Of a DNA stretch of 64,000 nt, positions 40,930-49,275 are shown in pieces. This DNA is from Arthrobacter woluwensis (GTDB lineage: Bacteria > Actinomycetota > Actinomycetes > Actinomycetales > Micrococcaceae), in contig NZ_JAUSXR010000001.1 of NCBI RefSeq assembly GCF_030816155.1, positions 3,286,001-3,350,000 of the forward strand, read 5' to 3'. The translations under genes were made by a program, and so were the position numbers. The stretch's first letter is position 1; every line of letters begins with the position of its first letter. The notes beneath the pieces are model-generated. The model saw nothing but the letters and a program-made list of their open reading frames with translations, did no database searches and was not told the DNA's origin.

Positions 40930-41472
40930 ATGAGTATTGCAACCGCCAAGGCAACCATCCACACCAACCAGGGCGACATCGTCGTCAACCTCTTCGGCAA
41001 CCATGCGCCCAAGACGGTCAAGAACTTCGTCGGTCTCGCCACCGGCGAGCAGGCCTGGACCCACCCGGAGACGGGCGAGGACAAGACCGGCACCCCGCTG
41101 TACGACGGAACGATCTTCCACCGCATCATCAAGGACTTCATGATCCAGGGCGGCGATCCCCTCGGCCGCGGCGTCGGCGGCCCCGGCTACCGCTTCGATG
41201 ACGAGATCCACCCCGAGCTGAACTTCAACGAGCCCTACAAGCTCGCCATGGCCAACGCCGGCATCCAGATGGGCCAGGGCACCAACGGTTCCCAGTTCTT
41301 CATCACCACCATCCCCACCACCTGGCTGCAGGGCAAGCACACCATCTTCGGTGAGGTGGCTGACGAGGAGTCCCGCAAGGTCGTCGACGCGATCGAGGGC
41401 GTCCGCACCGGCATGGGCGACCGTCCGGTCGAGGACGTGGTCATCAAGAGCATCGAGATCGAGCAGCTCTAA
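40930..41472 (+). CDS. Peptidyl-prolyl cis-trans isomerase, cyclophilin type
   Basis: A 180-residue cytoplasmic cyclophilin that isomerises prolyl bonds. The catalytic region FHRIIKDFMIQGGDP, the second block GTNGSQFFITT and WLQGKHTIFGEV are intact. There is no signal peptide, so it matches the cytoplasmic PpiA found near the actinobacterial origin. ATG at 40930. The rhomboid gene follows 6 bases later. Confidence 0.95.
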   Translation: MSIATAKATIHTNQGDIVVNLFGNHAPKTVKNFVGLATGEQAWTHPETGEDKTGTPLYDGTIFHRIIKDFMIQGGDPLGRGVGGPGYRFDDEIHPELNFNEPYKLAMANAGIQMGQGTNGSQFFITTIPTTWLQGKHTIFGEVADEESRKVVDAIEGVRTGMGDRPVEDVVIKSIEIEQL

Positions 41473-41478
41473 GACCGC

Positions 41479-42333
41479 ATGAGTTACGGAACCCCGGCGG
41501 CCGGACCGGTCCCTGTCTGTCCACGCCACCCTGACCGAGTCTCCTATGTGAGCTGCCAGCGCTGTGGCCGGCCGGCCTGCCCGGAATGCCAGAGGCCGGC
41601 GGCCGTCGGGGTTCAATGCGTCGATTGCGTCCGTGAGGCGCAGGCGACGGCGCCGCGCGTGCGCGGTGCTTTCGGCGGGGCCGTGGCCTCCGGCCGCCCC
41701 GTGGTCACCTGGGGGATCATCGCCGTGTGCGTGGCGGTCTACGCCCTGCAGTGGCTGATCCCCGGGGACTTCATCTTCCAGAATTTCGCGTTCGCGAACA
41801 TCTACGCGGGCTCCGAGCCGTGGCGCATGCTCACCTCGGCCTTCCTGCACTCACAGGGCAACATCCTGCATCTCGCCCTGAACATGTACACCCTGTGGAT
41901 CTTCGGCCAGGCCCTGGAACCGCTGCTCGGGCGAGCGCGCTACCTGGCCCTGTATCTCATCTCTGCGGTGGGCGGATCCGTGGGCTATCTCCTGCTGACC
42001 CCCTGGCTGCCGGTGGTGGGCGTCGTCGGCGCCTCGGGTGCGATCTTCGGCCTCTTCGGCGCCATGCTGCTGGTCCAGCGCCGTCGAGGCGGGCCCATGA
42101 CGCAGTTGTGGGTGCTGCTCGCGATCAACCTGGCCTTCGGCTTCCTGGTGTCCGGGATCGCCTGGCAGGCCCACCTGGGCGGCCTGGTCACGGGAGCGGC
42201 GTGCGCGGCCGTCCTCGTGGGCACCGGACGCTCCCAGCGGGCACCGCTGTGGCAGTGGCTCGGACTGGGCCTGGTCACCGTGGTTCTGGTGCTTCTGACC
42301 ATGTGGAAGGACGGCGCTCTGGCGCTCTCGTAA
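41479..42333 (+). CDS. Rhomboid family intramembrane serine protease
   Basis: A 284-residue protein with an N-terminal B-box-like zinc motif (CPRHPDRVSYVSCQRCGRPA, then CQRP and CVDC) and six membrane helices. The catalytic serine is in VGASGAIFGLFGA and the histidine in WQAHLGGLVTG, both conserved; a further HLALNMYTLWIFG block matches the family. It follows the cyclophilin gene by 6 bases. Substrates unknown. Confidence 0.92.
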   Translation: MSYGTPAAGPVPVCPRHPDRVSYVSCQRCGRPACPECQRPAAVGVQCVDCVREAQATAPRVRGAFGGAVASGRPVVTWGIIAVCVAVYALQWLIPGDFIFQNFAFANIYAGSEPWRMLTSAFLHSQGNILHLALNMYTLWIFGQALEPLLGRARYLALYLISAVGGSVGYLLLTPWLPVVGVVGASGAIFGLFGAMLLVQRRRGGPMTQLWVLLAINLAFGFLVSGIAWQAHLGGLVTGAACAAVLVGTGRSQRAPLWQWLGLGLVTVVLVLLTMWKDGALALS

Positions 42334-42718
42334 TCCACAGGGGTTGTCCACAGTGTTAATAAGTTACAGCCCTGTAGTTCAGGAGGCTCCGGACCGGGAT
42401 TGAGCCGGACTCCATGAAATCCCCAGATGTTATCCACCCCTGTGGATAACATCTGGGGATTTTTTTGTGGATTTGTGGGCGAGGACGTCATCGGGGTCCT
42501 GCGCCTGTGGGCGCGCTACGGCGCGATCCGGTGGGGCGACGGCCCCGGGGGCAACCGGGCTGGCAGGACCCACGGGGTATCCGGACGGTTTGTCCACAGG
42601 AGATGTCCACAGCTGTGGCTTTCTGTGGAACGGTCTATGACGCATCATCGAACCCGGATCCCCGCCATGGCGGCTCGGAGCGAGGTTTCCCACAGTTTCT
42701 ATCCACACCTGTGGATAA
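42331..42718. other. DnaA-box cluster in intergenic DNA (42.3-42.7 kb)
   Basis: Eight or more boxes in 390 bases, mostly in the 487-base gap between the rhomboid and oxidoreductase genes, which has no other gene. Exact ttatccaca or its inverse lies at 42441-42449 and 42710-42718. Others: taatccaca 42331, ttgtccaca 42344 and 42590, ttatccacc 42430, tgtggattt 42466, atgtccaca 42603, ctatccaca 42699. Pairs at 42430/42441 and 42699/42710 are inverted. About 16 kb from dnaA, it looks like a DnaA-binding site separate from oriC. Confidence 0.72.
42417..42466 (+). terminator. Terminator of the rhomboid gene built from two inverted DnaA boxes
   Basis: A 21-bp perfect stem (42417-42437 and 42442-42462) with a 4-base loop and T-run. 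The centre of each arm is a DnaA box (ttatccac and its complement). It reads as a canonical Rho-independent terminator after the rhomboid stop at 42333. Confidence 0.85.
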
Positions 42719-42820
42719 CTCCGTCATCCTCTATGCAGAGGGTGTGTGTAACCCAGAGTGGACGCTCACTTAGGACGACGGCGGTGACGGCTGGGTGGCG
42801 CAGGAGGAGATTGCGACGGC

Positions 42821-44863
42821 TCAGAAGGCCGCGGCGAGTTCCGTGCCTTCGCGGATGGCGCGCTTGGCGTCGACCTCCGCGGCGAGGGCCGCTCCGCCGA
42901 TCACATGGACGCTCTGTCCGCGACGCTCCAGTTCCCCGGCCAGCGAGTTCACGGACTCCTGCCCGGCGCAGATCACCACGCTGTCCACCTCGAGGACGCG
43001 CGGATCCTTCCGCTCGGCGCCGAAGCTGAGGTGCAGGCCGGCGTCGTCGATCTTCTCGTAGTTGACGCCGCTCAGCTGCACCACGCCCTTGGCCTTCAGG
43101 GAGGCTCGGTGCACCCACCCGGTGGTCTTGCCCAGTCCTGCGCCGATCTTGCCCTCACGGCGCTGCAGCAGGTACACGGTGCGGGGGCTGGGCTGGTGTT
43201 CGGGGCGGCGCAGGGCGCCCGGGGCGTCGGGGTCGGTGCTGACGCCCCATTCGCGGCGCCACAGGTCCAGATCCAGGCTCGGCGACTCCTGATGGGTGAG
43301 GAACTCGGAGACGTCCACCCCGATGCCGCCCGCCCCGATCACGGCCACGCGGGACCCGGCCTGGCGGGCGCCCCGGACGAGCTCCGCGTAGCTCATGACG
43401 CTGGGGTGCTCGATTCCCGGAATGGCCGGCATGCGGGGTTCGACGCCGGTCGCCACGACGACCTCGTCGAAGGCGCCCGCCAGTTCCTGAGCCGTGGCCC
43501 GCTCGTTGAGGCGCACCTCCACGTCCAGCAGCTCCAGCCTCCGCGTGTAGTACCGCAGGGTTTCGGTGAACTCCTCCTTGCCGGGGATGCGCTGGGCGAT
43601 GCCGAACTGGCCCCCGATCGTGTCTCCCGCTTCGAAGAGCGTCACGGAGTGCCCGCGTTCGGCGGCCGTCACCGCGGTGGCGAGTCCGGCCGGCCCGGCA
43701 CCGACGACGGCGACGCGCTTGCGGAGCACGGTCGGCCCCAGGGTGAGGGTGAGTTCGCGGCCCGCCCGGGGATTGACCAGGCAGCTGACCTTGCGGCCCG
43801 AGAAGGCGTGGTCGAGGCACGCCTGGTTGCAGCCGATGCACGTGTTGATCTCGTCCACACGACCGGTCGCCGCCTTGAGCGACCACTCCGGATCGGCCAG
43901 CATCGGACGCGCCAGCGAGACCGCCTGAATGCCGGTCCCGGCCAGGATCTCCTCCGCGACGGCCGGCATGTTGATGCGGTTCGACGCTGCCACGGGGATG
44001 GTCACGGCCTTGGCGACCACCTCGGTGAATTCGGTGAACGCGGCGCGCGGCACCGAGGTGACGATCGTGGGGACGCGGGATTCATGCCAGCCGATGTCCG
44101 TGGTGATCATCCCGGCGCCGGCCGCTTCGAGTTCGCGCGCCAGGTCCAGGATCTCCTCCTGGGTCTGGCCCTGCGGGACCAGGTCCGCCATGGAGAGCCG
44201 GAACAGGACCATGAAACCGTCCCCGACCGCCGCGCGGATCCGGCGCACGATCTCCACCGGCACACGACGCCGCGCGGCCGGACTCCCGCCCCACTCATCG
44301 GTGCGCTGGTTGCTGAGCGAGCTGAGGAACTGGTTGATGAAGTAACCCTCCCCGCCCATGATCTCGACGCCGTCGTACCCTGCGGCCTGGGCCAGCCGCG
44401 CACAGCGGACGAAGCCGTCGATCTGGCGCTCGACGCCGCGGGAACTGAGGGCGCGGGGCGTGAACGGGGTGATGGGCGCTTTGAGCCGCGACGGCGCGAC
44501 GATGAGCGGGTGGTGGCCGTAGCGGCCGGCGTGCAGGATCTGCAAGGCGATGCGGCCGCCGTCGCGGTGGACCGCCTCCGTGACGGTTCTGTGGGCGCCG
44601 AGCTGGCGGCGGGAGGTGAGGCTGGATCCGAACGGTGAGAGCCATCCACTGAGCGTCGGGGCGTAACCGCCGGTCACGATCAGCCCGGCGCCACCGCGGG
44701 CGCGCTCGGCGTAGAAGGCCGCGAGGGCGTCCGCGTCCTTGCGGTGGTCCTCGAGTCCCGTGTGCATGGAACCCATGATGATGCGGTTCTTCAGCCGGAC
44801 GCCGTCGACGGTGAGCGGGCTGAACAGCAGGGGGAAGGCCTCGGCCTGGGAACTGTGGTTCAC
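42821..44863 (-). CDS. NADPH-dependent 2,4-dienoyl-CoA reductase-like oxidoreductase (FMN/4Fe-4S/FAD)
   Basis: A 680-residue enzyme with the FadH-type layout. Residues 1-350 are an old-yellow-enzyme TIM barrel (MGSMHTGLEDHRKD, GYDGVEIMGGEGYFINQFLS). The 4Fe-4S cluster cysteines are in CIGCNQACLDHAFSGRKVSC. A FAD domain starts VAVVGAGPAGLATAV, then NAD(P) binding VAVIGAGGIGVDVSEF. Members reduce 2,4-dienoyl-CoA in unsaturated fatty-acid breakdown or related enones. GTG start at 44863. The flanking gaps hold DnaA boxes on both sides, and no operon partner is seen. Confidence 0.9.
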   Translation of the reverse strand: MNHSSQAEAFPLLFSPLTVDGVRLKNRIIMGSMHTGLEDHRKDADALAAFYAERARGGAGLIVTGGYAPTLSGWLSPFGSSLTSRRQLGAHRTVTEAVHRDGGRIALQILHAGRYGHHPLIVAPSRLKAPITPFTPRALSSRGVERQIDGFVRCARLAQAAGYDGVEIMGGEGYFINQFLSSLSNQRTDEWGGSPAARRRVPVEIVRRIRAAVGDGFMVLFRLSMADLVPQGQTQEEILDLARELEAAGAGMITTDIGWHESRVPTIVTSVPRAAFTEFTEVVAKAVTIPVAASNRINMPAVAEEILAGTGIQAVSLARPMLADPEWSLKAATGRVDEINTCIGCNQACLDHAFSGRKVSCLVNPRAGRELTLTLGPTVLRKRVAVVGAGPAGLATAVTAAERGHSVTLFEAGDTIGGQFGIAQRIPGKEEFTETLRYYTRRLELLDVEVRLNERATAQELAGAFDEVVVATGVEPRMPAIPGIEHPSVMSYAELVRGARQAGSRVAVIGAGGIGVDVSEFLTHQESPSLDLDLWRREWGVSTDPDAPGALRRPEHQPSPRTVYLLQRREGKIGAGLGKTTGWVHRASLKAKGVVQLSGVNYEKIDDAGLHLSFGAERKDPRVLEVDSVVICAGQESVNSLAGELERRGQSVHVIGGAALAAEVDAKRAIREGTELAAAF

Positions 44864-44913
44864 GCCACTATGTTACTCGTCAGTAACATGTTTGGCCAAG
44901 GGGGCCCGGTGCT

Positions 44914-45042
44914 TTTTCCACAGCTTGTCCCCACTGTGGGTAACTTACACCTGTGTAAGTCAGGGTGCCGGAAATGCGGGGATCGGGCGGCGGGCGGGGC
45001 GGAGAGCAGGTTTTCCTACAGAAATATCCCCACTGTGGATAA
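44914..45042. other. DnaA-box cluster in intergenic DNA (44.9-45.05 kb)
   Basis: In the 330-base gap between the oxidoreductase and crgA are ttttccaca 44914, tgtgggtaa 44935, the exact tgtggataa 45034-45042, and near matches ttgtcccca 44925 and tatcccca 45025. The near and good boxes again form inverted pairs around ccccactgtgg. An 8-bp hairpin (acttacacctgtgtaagt) lies at 44943-44960. No gene seen. Confidence 0.6.
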
Positions 45043-45145
45043 CTTTCCTGTGGTGTTGTGGACGAGCCGTTGAAATCCCGGTCCGCCGGGCCTGGAGCAC
45101 TCAGAGGAGGACCTGCCCGGGAAACGAGACCCGGAAAACGAGAAA

Positions 45146-45172
45146 GGACCCGCCCCCGGTGGGGACGGGTCC
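45146..45172 (-). terminator. Hairpin terminator after crgA
   Basis: Minus-strand hairpin with ggacccg / cgggtcc arms, just after the crgA stop at 45194. No long T-run. Confidence 0.55.
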
Positions 45173-45193
45173 TGACAGCAGGGCCGGAGTGGT

Positions 45194-45445
45194 TCAGGAC
45201 CGCCAACGGGTGGTCATGAGGAACCCGACCAGGAGCAGACCGAAGCCGACGCCGATGTTCCAGCCGCTCAGGGCCGGGATCGGCAGGAGGCCGCTGGAGA
45301 TGTAGAAGGTCATGATCCAGAGCAGGCCGAGGATCATGAGTCCGAACATGACCACCTTGTACCAGGTGGGGGTCGGCTTGATCGCCTTGCCCTGGGTGGC
45401 GGCGGCCGGGCGGGACACGCGGCGTCGCTGTTTCGACTCAGGCAT
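45194..45445 (-). CDS. crgA: Cell division protein CrgA
   Basis: An 83-residue protein with two membrane helices (VVMFGLMILGLLWIMTFYIS and IGVGFGLLLVGFLMTTRW) after a basic N-terminus, matching CrgA. In Streptomyces and mycobacteria it joins the division site and interacts with FtsZ, FtsQ and PBPs. It is divergent from the sortase and close to the pknB-pbpA-rodA operon, the conserved actinobacterial context. Confidence 0.94.
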   Translation of the reverse strand: MPESKQRRRVSRPAAATQGKAIKPTPTWYKVVMFGLMILGLLWIMTFYISSGLLPIPALSGWNIGVGFGLLLVGFLMTTRWRS

Positions 45446-45627
45446 GGGGCTCCTCCATTGGTGTTAAGCGGACGACCAGCCGGTCTTGATATCCTGCTGG
45501 GACACGCTGGACCGGCCGCGGACGCCGGGGCGCAAGCGGTTCAGACTCCAATGGTAGCCGCTGGAACCCTGGCCGATCTGAGCGTGTGCCGTCAAGGACC
45601 TGAGGGTCCAGCGAAGAGGAGGCTCCG

Positions 45628-46345
45628 GTGCGCAAAGTCATCCAGGTGGTGGGTGAGCTCCTCATGACCGCGGGACTGGTCCTTCTGCTGTTCGTCGGCT
45701 GGGACCTCTGGTGGACGAACGTGACGGCCGATCATCAGCAGGAACAGGCAGTCCAGAGCTTCACCCGGCAGTTCACCCCGCCCGCGGCCCCGCCGGCCGG
45801 CGCCGGTGCCCGCGACTACGGCACCCCCCGCGTGGCCCAGGCGCAGCCCCATGGTGAGATGCTCGGCGTCGTCTATGTGCCGCGTTTCGGCGCCGACTAC
45901 TCCCGCCCCCTTATCCAGGGCACGAGCCAGGACGTCCTGGACACCCTGGGGCTCGGCCACTATGACAAGACCGCCATGCCCGGCGCCGGTGGGGAACTTC
46001 GCCCTGGCCGGGCACCGGCAGACCCACGGCTCGGTGCTGGACAACATCCACCTGCTGCAGCCCGGTGACAAGATCTACGTCCAGACCCGTGAAGGCTTCT
46101 ACACCTACGTGTACCGCAACACCGAGATCGTCCTGCCGAACCGGGTGGACGTGATCCTCCCGGTTCCCACGATCCCCGGGGCCCAGCCGAAGGAGCGCCT
46201 GATGACCATGACGAGCTGCAATCCACGGTTCGGCTCCGCGGAGCGCATCATCGCCTACTCGGTGATGGAGAGCTGGCGCCCTCTGAGCGCGGGAGCTCCG
46301 CGGGAGATCGCACCGCTCGTGGCCAAGGTTTCGGGAAAGGGCTGA
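45628..46345 (+). CDS. srtE: Class E sortase (frameshifted)
   Basis: A membrane-anchored transpeptidase that attaches proteins to the wall. The N-terminal helix (LLMTAGLVLLLFVGWDLWW) and the start of the sortase fold (HGEMLGVVYVPRFG) are in the first frame; the catalytic histidine (FALAGHRQTHG), cysteine (TMTSCNP) and arginine (SAER) are in the next. One extra G near 45988-45989 shifts the frame; without it a 238-residue class E sortase results. GTG 45628 has gaggagg upstream. These sortases recognise an LAxTG-like signal. No substrate protein is seen nearby. Confidence 0.9.
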
Positions 46346-46349
46346 CCGC

Positions 46350-46520
46350 ATGTACTCCTGGATCTTCCGCCATCTTCCCGGGCCGCTCTGGCTCAGGATC
46401 CTCCAGACCCTGATCCTCGTGGCCGTGGCCCTGTTCCTCATGGTCCAGTTCCTCTTCCCCTGGATGGCCCAGTTCACCTCCTTCACCGACTCGACGATTG
46501 GTTCCGCGCAACGCCCATGA
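46350..46520 (+). CDS. Small single-pass membrane protein, 56 aa
   Basis: Starts MYSWIFRHLPGPLWLRILQT with one long hydrophobic helix (LILVAVALFLMVQFLFPWM) and a short polar tail. It begins 4 bases after the sortase stop, and its TGA overlaps the ATG of the next gene, so it is translated between them. A similar short ORF occurs at this place in related actinobacteria, from memory; function unknown. Confidence 0.75.
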   Translation: MYSWIFRHLPGPLWLRILQTLILVAVALFLMVQFLFPWMAQFTSFTDSTIGSAQRP

Positions 46521-47155
46521 GCACTTCAATCCTGGTCATCGACAATTACGACAGCTTCGTCTACACCCTGGTGGGCTACCTCCAGGAACTCGGCGCCGAC
46601 ACCACGGTGGTGCGCAATGACGACGTCTCGCTCGAGGAAGCCATCGAGCTGGCTGCCGTCCGCGACGGCGTCCTGGTCTCCCCCGGCCCCGGCAACCCGG
46701 CGGGCGCCGGCGTGTGCATCGAGCTGATCAAGTGGTGCGGCGAGCACGCCAAGCCGATGCTCGGTGTCTGCCTGGGCCACCAGGCCCTCGCCGAGGCCTA
46801 CGGCGGGACCGTCTCCCACGCCCCGGAGCTGATGCACGGGAAGACCTCGCAGGTGGAGCACGGGACGGATCCGCTCTTCGCCGACGTGCCGTCGCCGTTC
46901 ACGGCCACCCGCTACCACTCGCTCGCCGCGGAGAACGACTCCATCCCCGCCGAGCTCGAGGTCACCGCGCAGACCGCCAACGGCGTCATCATGGCCCTGC
47001 GCCACCGCACCGCGCCCCTCTGCGGTGTCCAGTTCCACCCCGAGTCCGTCCTCACCGAGGGCGGCTACCAGATGCTCGGGAACTGGCTCGAGTCGCTCGG
47101 GCTGACGGGGGCCGCCGCCAAGGCGTCCACCCTGTCGCCGCTGATCCGGAAGTAA
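46517..47155 (+). CDS. pabA: Aminodeoxychorismate/anthranilate synthase, glutamine amidotransferase subunit
   Basis: Class I glutamine amidotransferase that delivers ammonia to PabB or TrpE for folate or tryptophan synthesis. The 212-residue protein begins ILVIDNYDSFVYTLVGYL, has VSPGPGNP, the nucleophilic cysteine in GVCLGHQALAE and the His-Glu pair in VQFHPES. Position next to the pknB operon is the usual place of the PabA/TrpG homologue in actinobacteria. Which partner it serves cannot be read from sequence. Confidence 0.92.
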   Translation: MSTSILVIDNYDSFVYTLVGYLQELGADTTVVRNDDVSLEEAIELAAVRDGVLVSPGPGNPAGAGVCIELIKWCGEHAKPMLGVCLGHQALAEAYGGTVSHAPELMHGKTSQVEHGTDPLFADVPSPFTATRYHSLAAENDSIPAELEVTAQTANGVIMALRHRTAPLCGVQFHPESVLTEGGYQMLGNWLESLGLTGAAAKASTLSPLIRK

Positions 47156-47174
47156 CGCGGTCTACGGGACCCGC

Positions 47175-47222
47175 ACACGGAAGAGCCCCCAGAACCGGAT
47201 GGTTCTGGGGGCTCTTCCGTGT
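47175..47222. terminator. Bidirectional terminator between pabA and pknB
   Basis: A 22-bp perfect stem (acacggaagagcccccag and onward, complement to 47222) with a 4-base loop between two convergent genes. Confidence 0.85.
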
Positions 47223-47273
47223 CTGCTTTCGTGTCGGCTGCTAGTGCGCGACGGCGACGGGGCGGCGGGAGCA

Positions 47274-49229
47274 TCAGCCGCCGTCGGCCGTCGGCTTCCC
47301 GCTCGGGGTGGCGGACGGGGTGCTGCTCGGCGTGGGCGGCGGCGTGGGTTTGCGGGCGACCGTCAGCAGCACGGTGCCGCCCTGATCGATCCGCTCCTTG
47401 GCCGCCACGCTCTGACCGGTGACCTGGCCCGCGGGAACCACCGAGTTGTCCTTCTCCTCGACGCGGACCTGCAGGCCCAGGCCCTCCAGGACGGTGGTGG
47501 CCTGGTCCACGGTCTGGCCCCGTAGCTCCGGCACCTCGACCTTGCCCGTGGAGACGATGATCTGCACCGCGCCGTTGACCGACACCGTCTGACCGGAGGC
47601 CGGCTTGGTGGCGATGACCTGATTGGCCGGGACGGTGGCGCTGTCCGCGAAAATCGTCTCCGGCGTGCTCTTGAGCCCTGCGGCGCGCAGGATGTCCCGG
47701 ACGGCGGCCTCGCTCTGCCCCTGAAGCTTGTCCGGGATCTGCACGGCAGTGGGGCCTGCGGACACCACGAGCTTCACGTCCCGGTTGACCTCGATCATCT
47801 CCCCTTCCCGGGGATCCGTCTCGATGGCCGTGCCTTCCGGGACGGTCGAACTCGCCACATGGGCCACCTTCGGCTGGAGATGCGCGTCGTAGAGCTTCTG
47901 CATGGCCGCCGACTCATTCAGCTGCGCCACGGCCGGGACCGCGACCAGTTCGGGCGCGATCGGCCGGGTGAGCCAGCTGTAGATCCCGAAGCCGGCGCCG
48001 CCCAGCACCATGAGTACGAAGATCCAGATGGTGACCATGAGACCCCGGCGATGACGGCGATGCTTGCGCTGGGCCTGCTGCACCTCGGGCAGGTTCCGGA
48101 TCTCCGGCAGGAGCACGCGGAGCTGGTCCTGCGTCAGCGTGAGGGCGTCCTCGGCCGTGCCGTAGGGGGCAGGCGTGGCGTCCGCGGCAGCTTCGGCTCC
48201 GTGCCCGGCGCCATGTTCCGGAACCTGGGCCAGGGCTGTGGTGGACTCGCCGGTCTGGCCTGCCGCGGCGCGGTGACGCGCCGTCGTCGGCTGCTCGACG
48301 GCGGCCGTGAGCGCATCCGCCGGGACGGCCACGAGGTTCGCCGCGGTGGAGTCCTGGGGTGCGTCGTGCACGGCCACACCTCCGAGGGCGGCGCGCAGGG
48401 CGCGCCGGAAGGCCGCGGCGTCGACGAAACGGTCCTCCCGCTTCTTCCGCATGGCCTTGGCCACCACGGAGTCCAGAGCCCCGCTGACCTCGGGATTGAG
48501 CTTGCTGGGCGGCACCGCGATGCCCTGGACGTGCTGATACGCCACGGAGACGGGGCTGTCGCCCTGGAACGGCGGTTTGCCGGTCAGCAGTTCGTAGAGC
48601 AGGCAACCGGCCGAGTAGAGGTCGCTGCGGGCGTCCACGGTCTCGCCGAGGGCCTGTTCCGGGGAGAGGTACTGAGCGGTGCCGACCACGGCCTGGGTCT
48701 GGGTCATGGTGGCCGAGGAGTCCGTGACGGCCCGGGCGATGCCGAAGTCCATCACCTTGACCCGGCCGGAGTCGCTGCGGACCATGACGTTGCCGGGCTT
48801 GATGTCGCGGTGCACGATCCCGGCTTTGTGGCTGTACTCCAGTGCCGTGAGCACTCCGAGGGTGTACTCCACGGCCTGATCGAGGGAGATTTCCCCGGCC
48901 TTCAGGAGGTCCTTGAGCGTCTCGCCCTGGACGATCTCCATGACGATGTACGGGGCTTTCACGCCGTCCACGCCGTCGCCCTGAAGCTCTTCGCCGGAGT
49001 CGTAGACGGCCACGATCGAGGCGTGGTTCAGGCCCGCCACCGATTGCGCCTCACGCCGGAACCGCGCCAGGAACTGAGGGTCCCGGGCAAGATCCGCACG
49101 CAGGATTTTCACCGCGACATCCCGGCCCAGGCGCAGGTCTGTGCCTCGGTACACGTCGGCCATGCCGCCGCGACCGATCAGATCGCCGAGTTCGTAACGT
49201 CCGTTGAGGACGCGTGTGCCGGTGGACAG
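47274..49229 (-). CDS. pknB: Ser/Thr protein kinase PknB with PASTA domains (CTG start proposed)
   Basis: Transmembrane receptor kinase that senses peptidoglycan fragments and controls growth and division. The kinase has GRGGMADVYRG, VAVKILRADL, HRDIKPGN and DFG in MDFGIARAV; a helix (MVTIWIFVLMVLGGAGFGI) and three PASTA repeats follow. The first ATG (49163) would cut off the glycine-rich loop. Upstream the frame is open only to a TAG near 49241 and has no ATG, GTG or TTG; CTG at 49229 gives the family N-terminus STGTRVLNGRYELGDLIG and follows aggag by six bases. Product 651 residues. Last gene of the fhaA-to-pknB operon. Confidence 0.88.
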   Translation of the reverse strand: MSTGTRVLNGRYELGDLIGRGGMADVYRGTDLRLGRDVAVKILRADLARDPQFLARFRREAQSVAGLNHASIVAVYDSGEELQGDGVDGVKAPYIVMEIVQGETLKDLLKAGEISLDQAVEYTLGVLTALEYSHKAGIVHRDIKPGNVMVRSDSGRVKVMDFGIARAVTDSSATMTQTQAVVGTAQYLSPEQALGETVDARSDLYSAGCLLYELLTGKPPFQGDSPVSVAYQHVQGIAVPPSKLNPEVSGALDSVVAKAMRKKREDRFVDAAAFRRALRAALGGVAVHDAPQDSTAANLVAVPADALTAAVEQPTTARHRAAAGQTGESTTALAQVPEHGAGHGAEAAADATPAPYGTAEDALTLTQDQLRVLLPEIRNLPEVQQAQRKHRRHRRGLMVTIWIFVLMVLGGAGFGIYSWLTRPIAPELVAVPAVAQLNESAAMQKLYDAHLQPKVAHVASSTVPEGTAIETDPREGEMIEVNRDVKLVVSAGPTAVQIPDKLQGQSEAAVRDILRAAGLKSTPETIFADSATVPANQVIATKPASGQTVSVNGAVQIIVSTGKVEVPELRGQTVDQATTVLEGLGLQVRVEEKDNSVVPAGQVTGQSVAAKERIDQGGTVLLTVARKPTPPPTPSSTPSATPSGKPTADGG

Positions 49230-49275
49230 GTGAAACTCCTAACTGCTGGGAAGAGCCGCTCGGTGCGGCCAGGAC

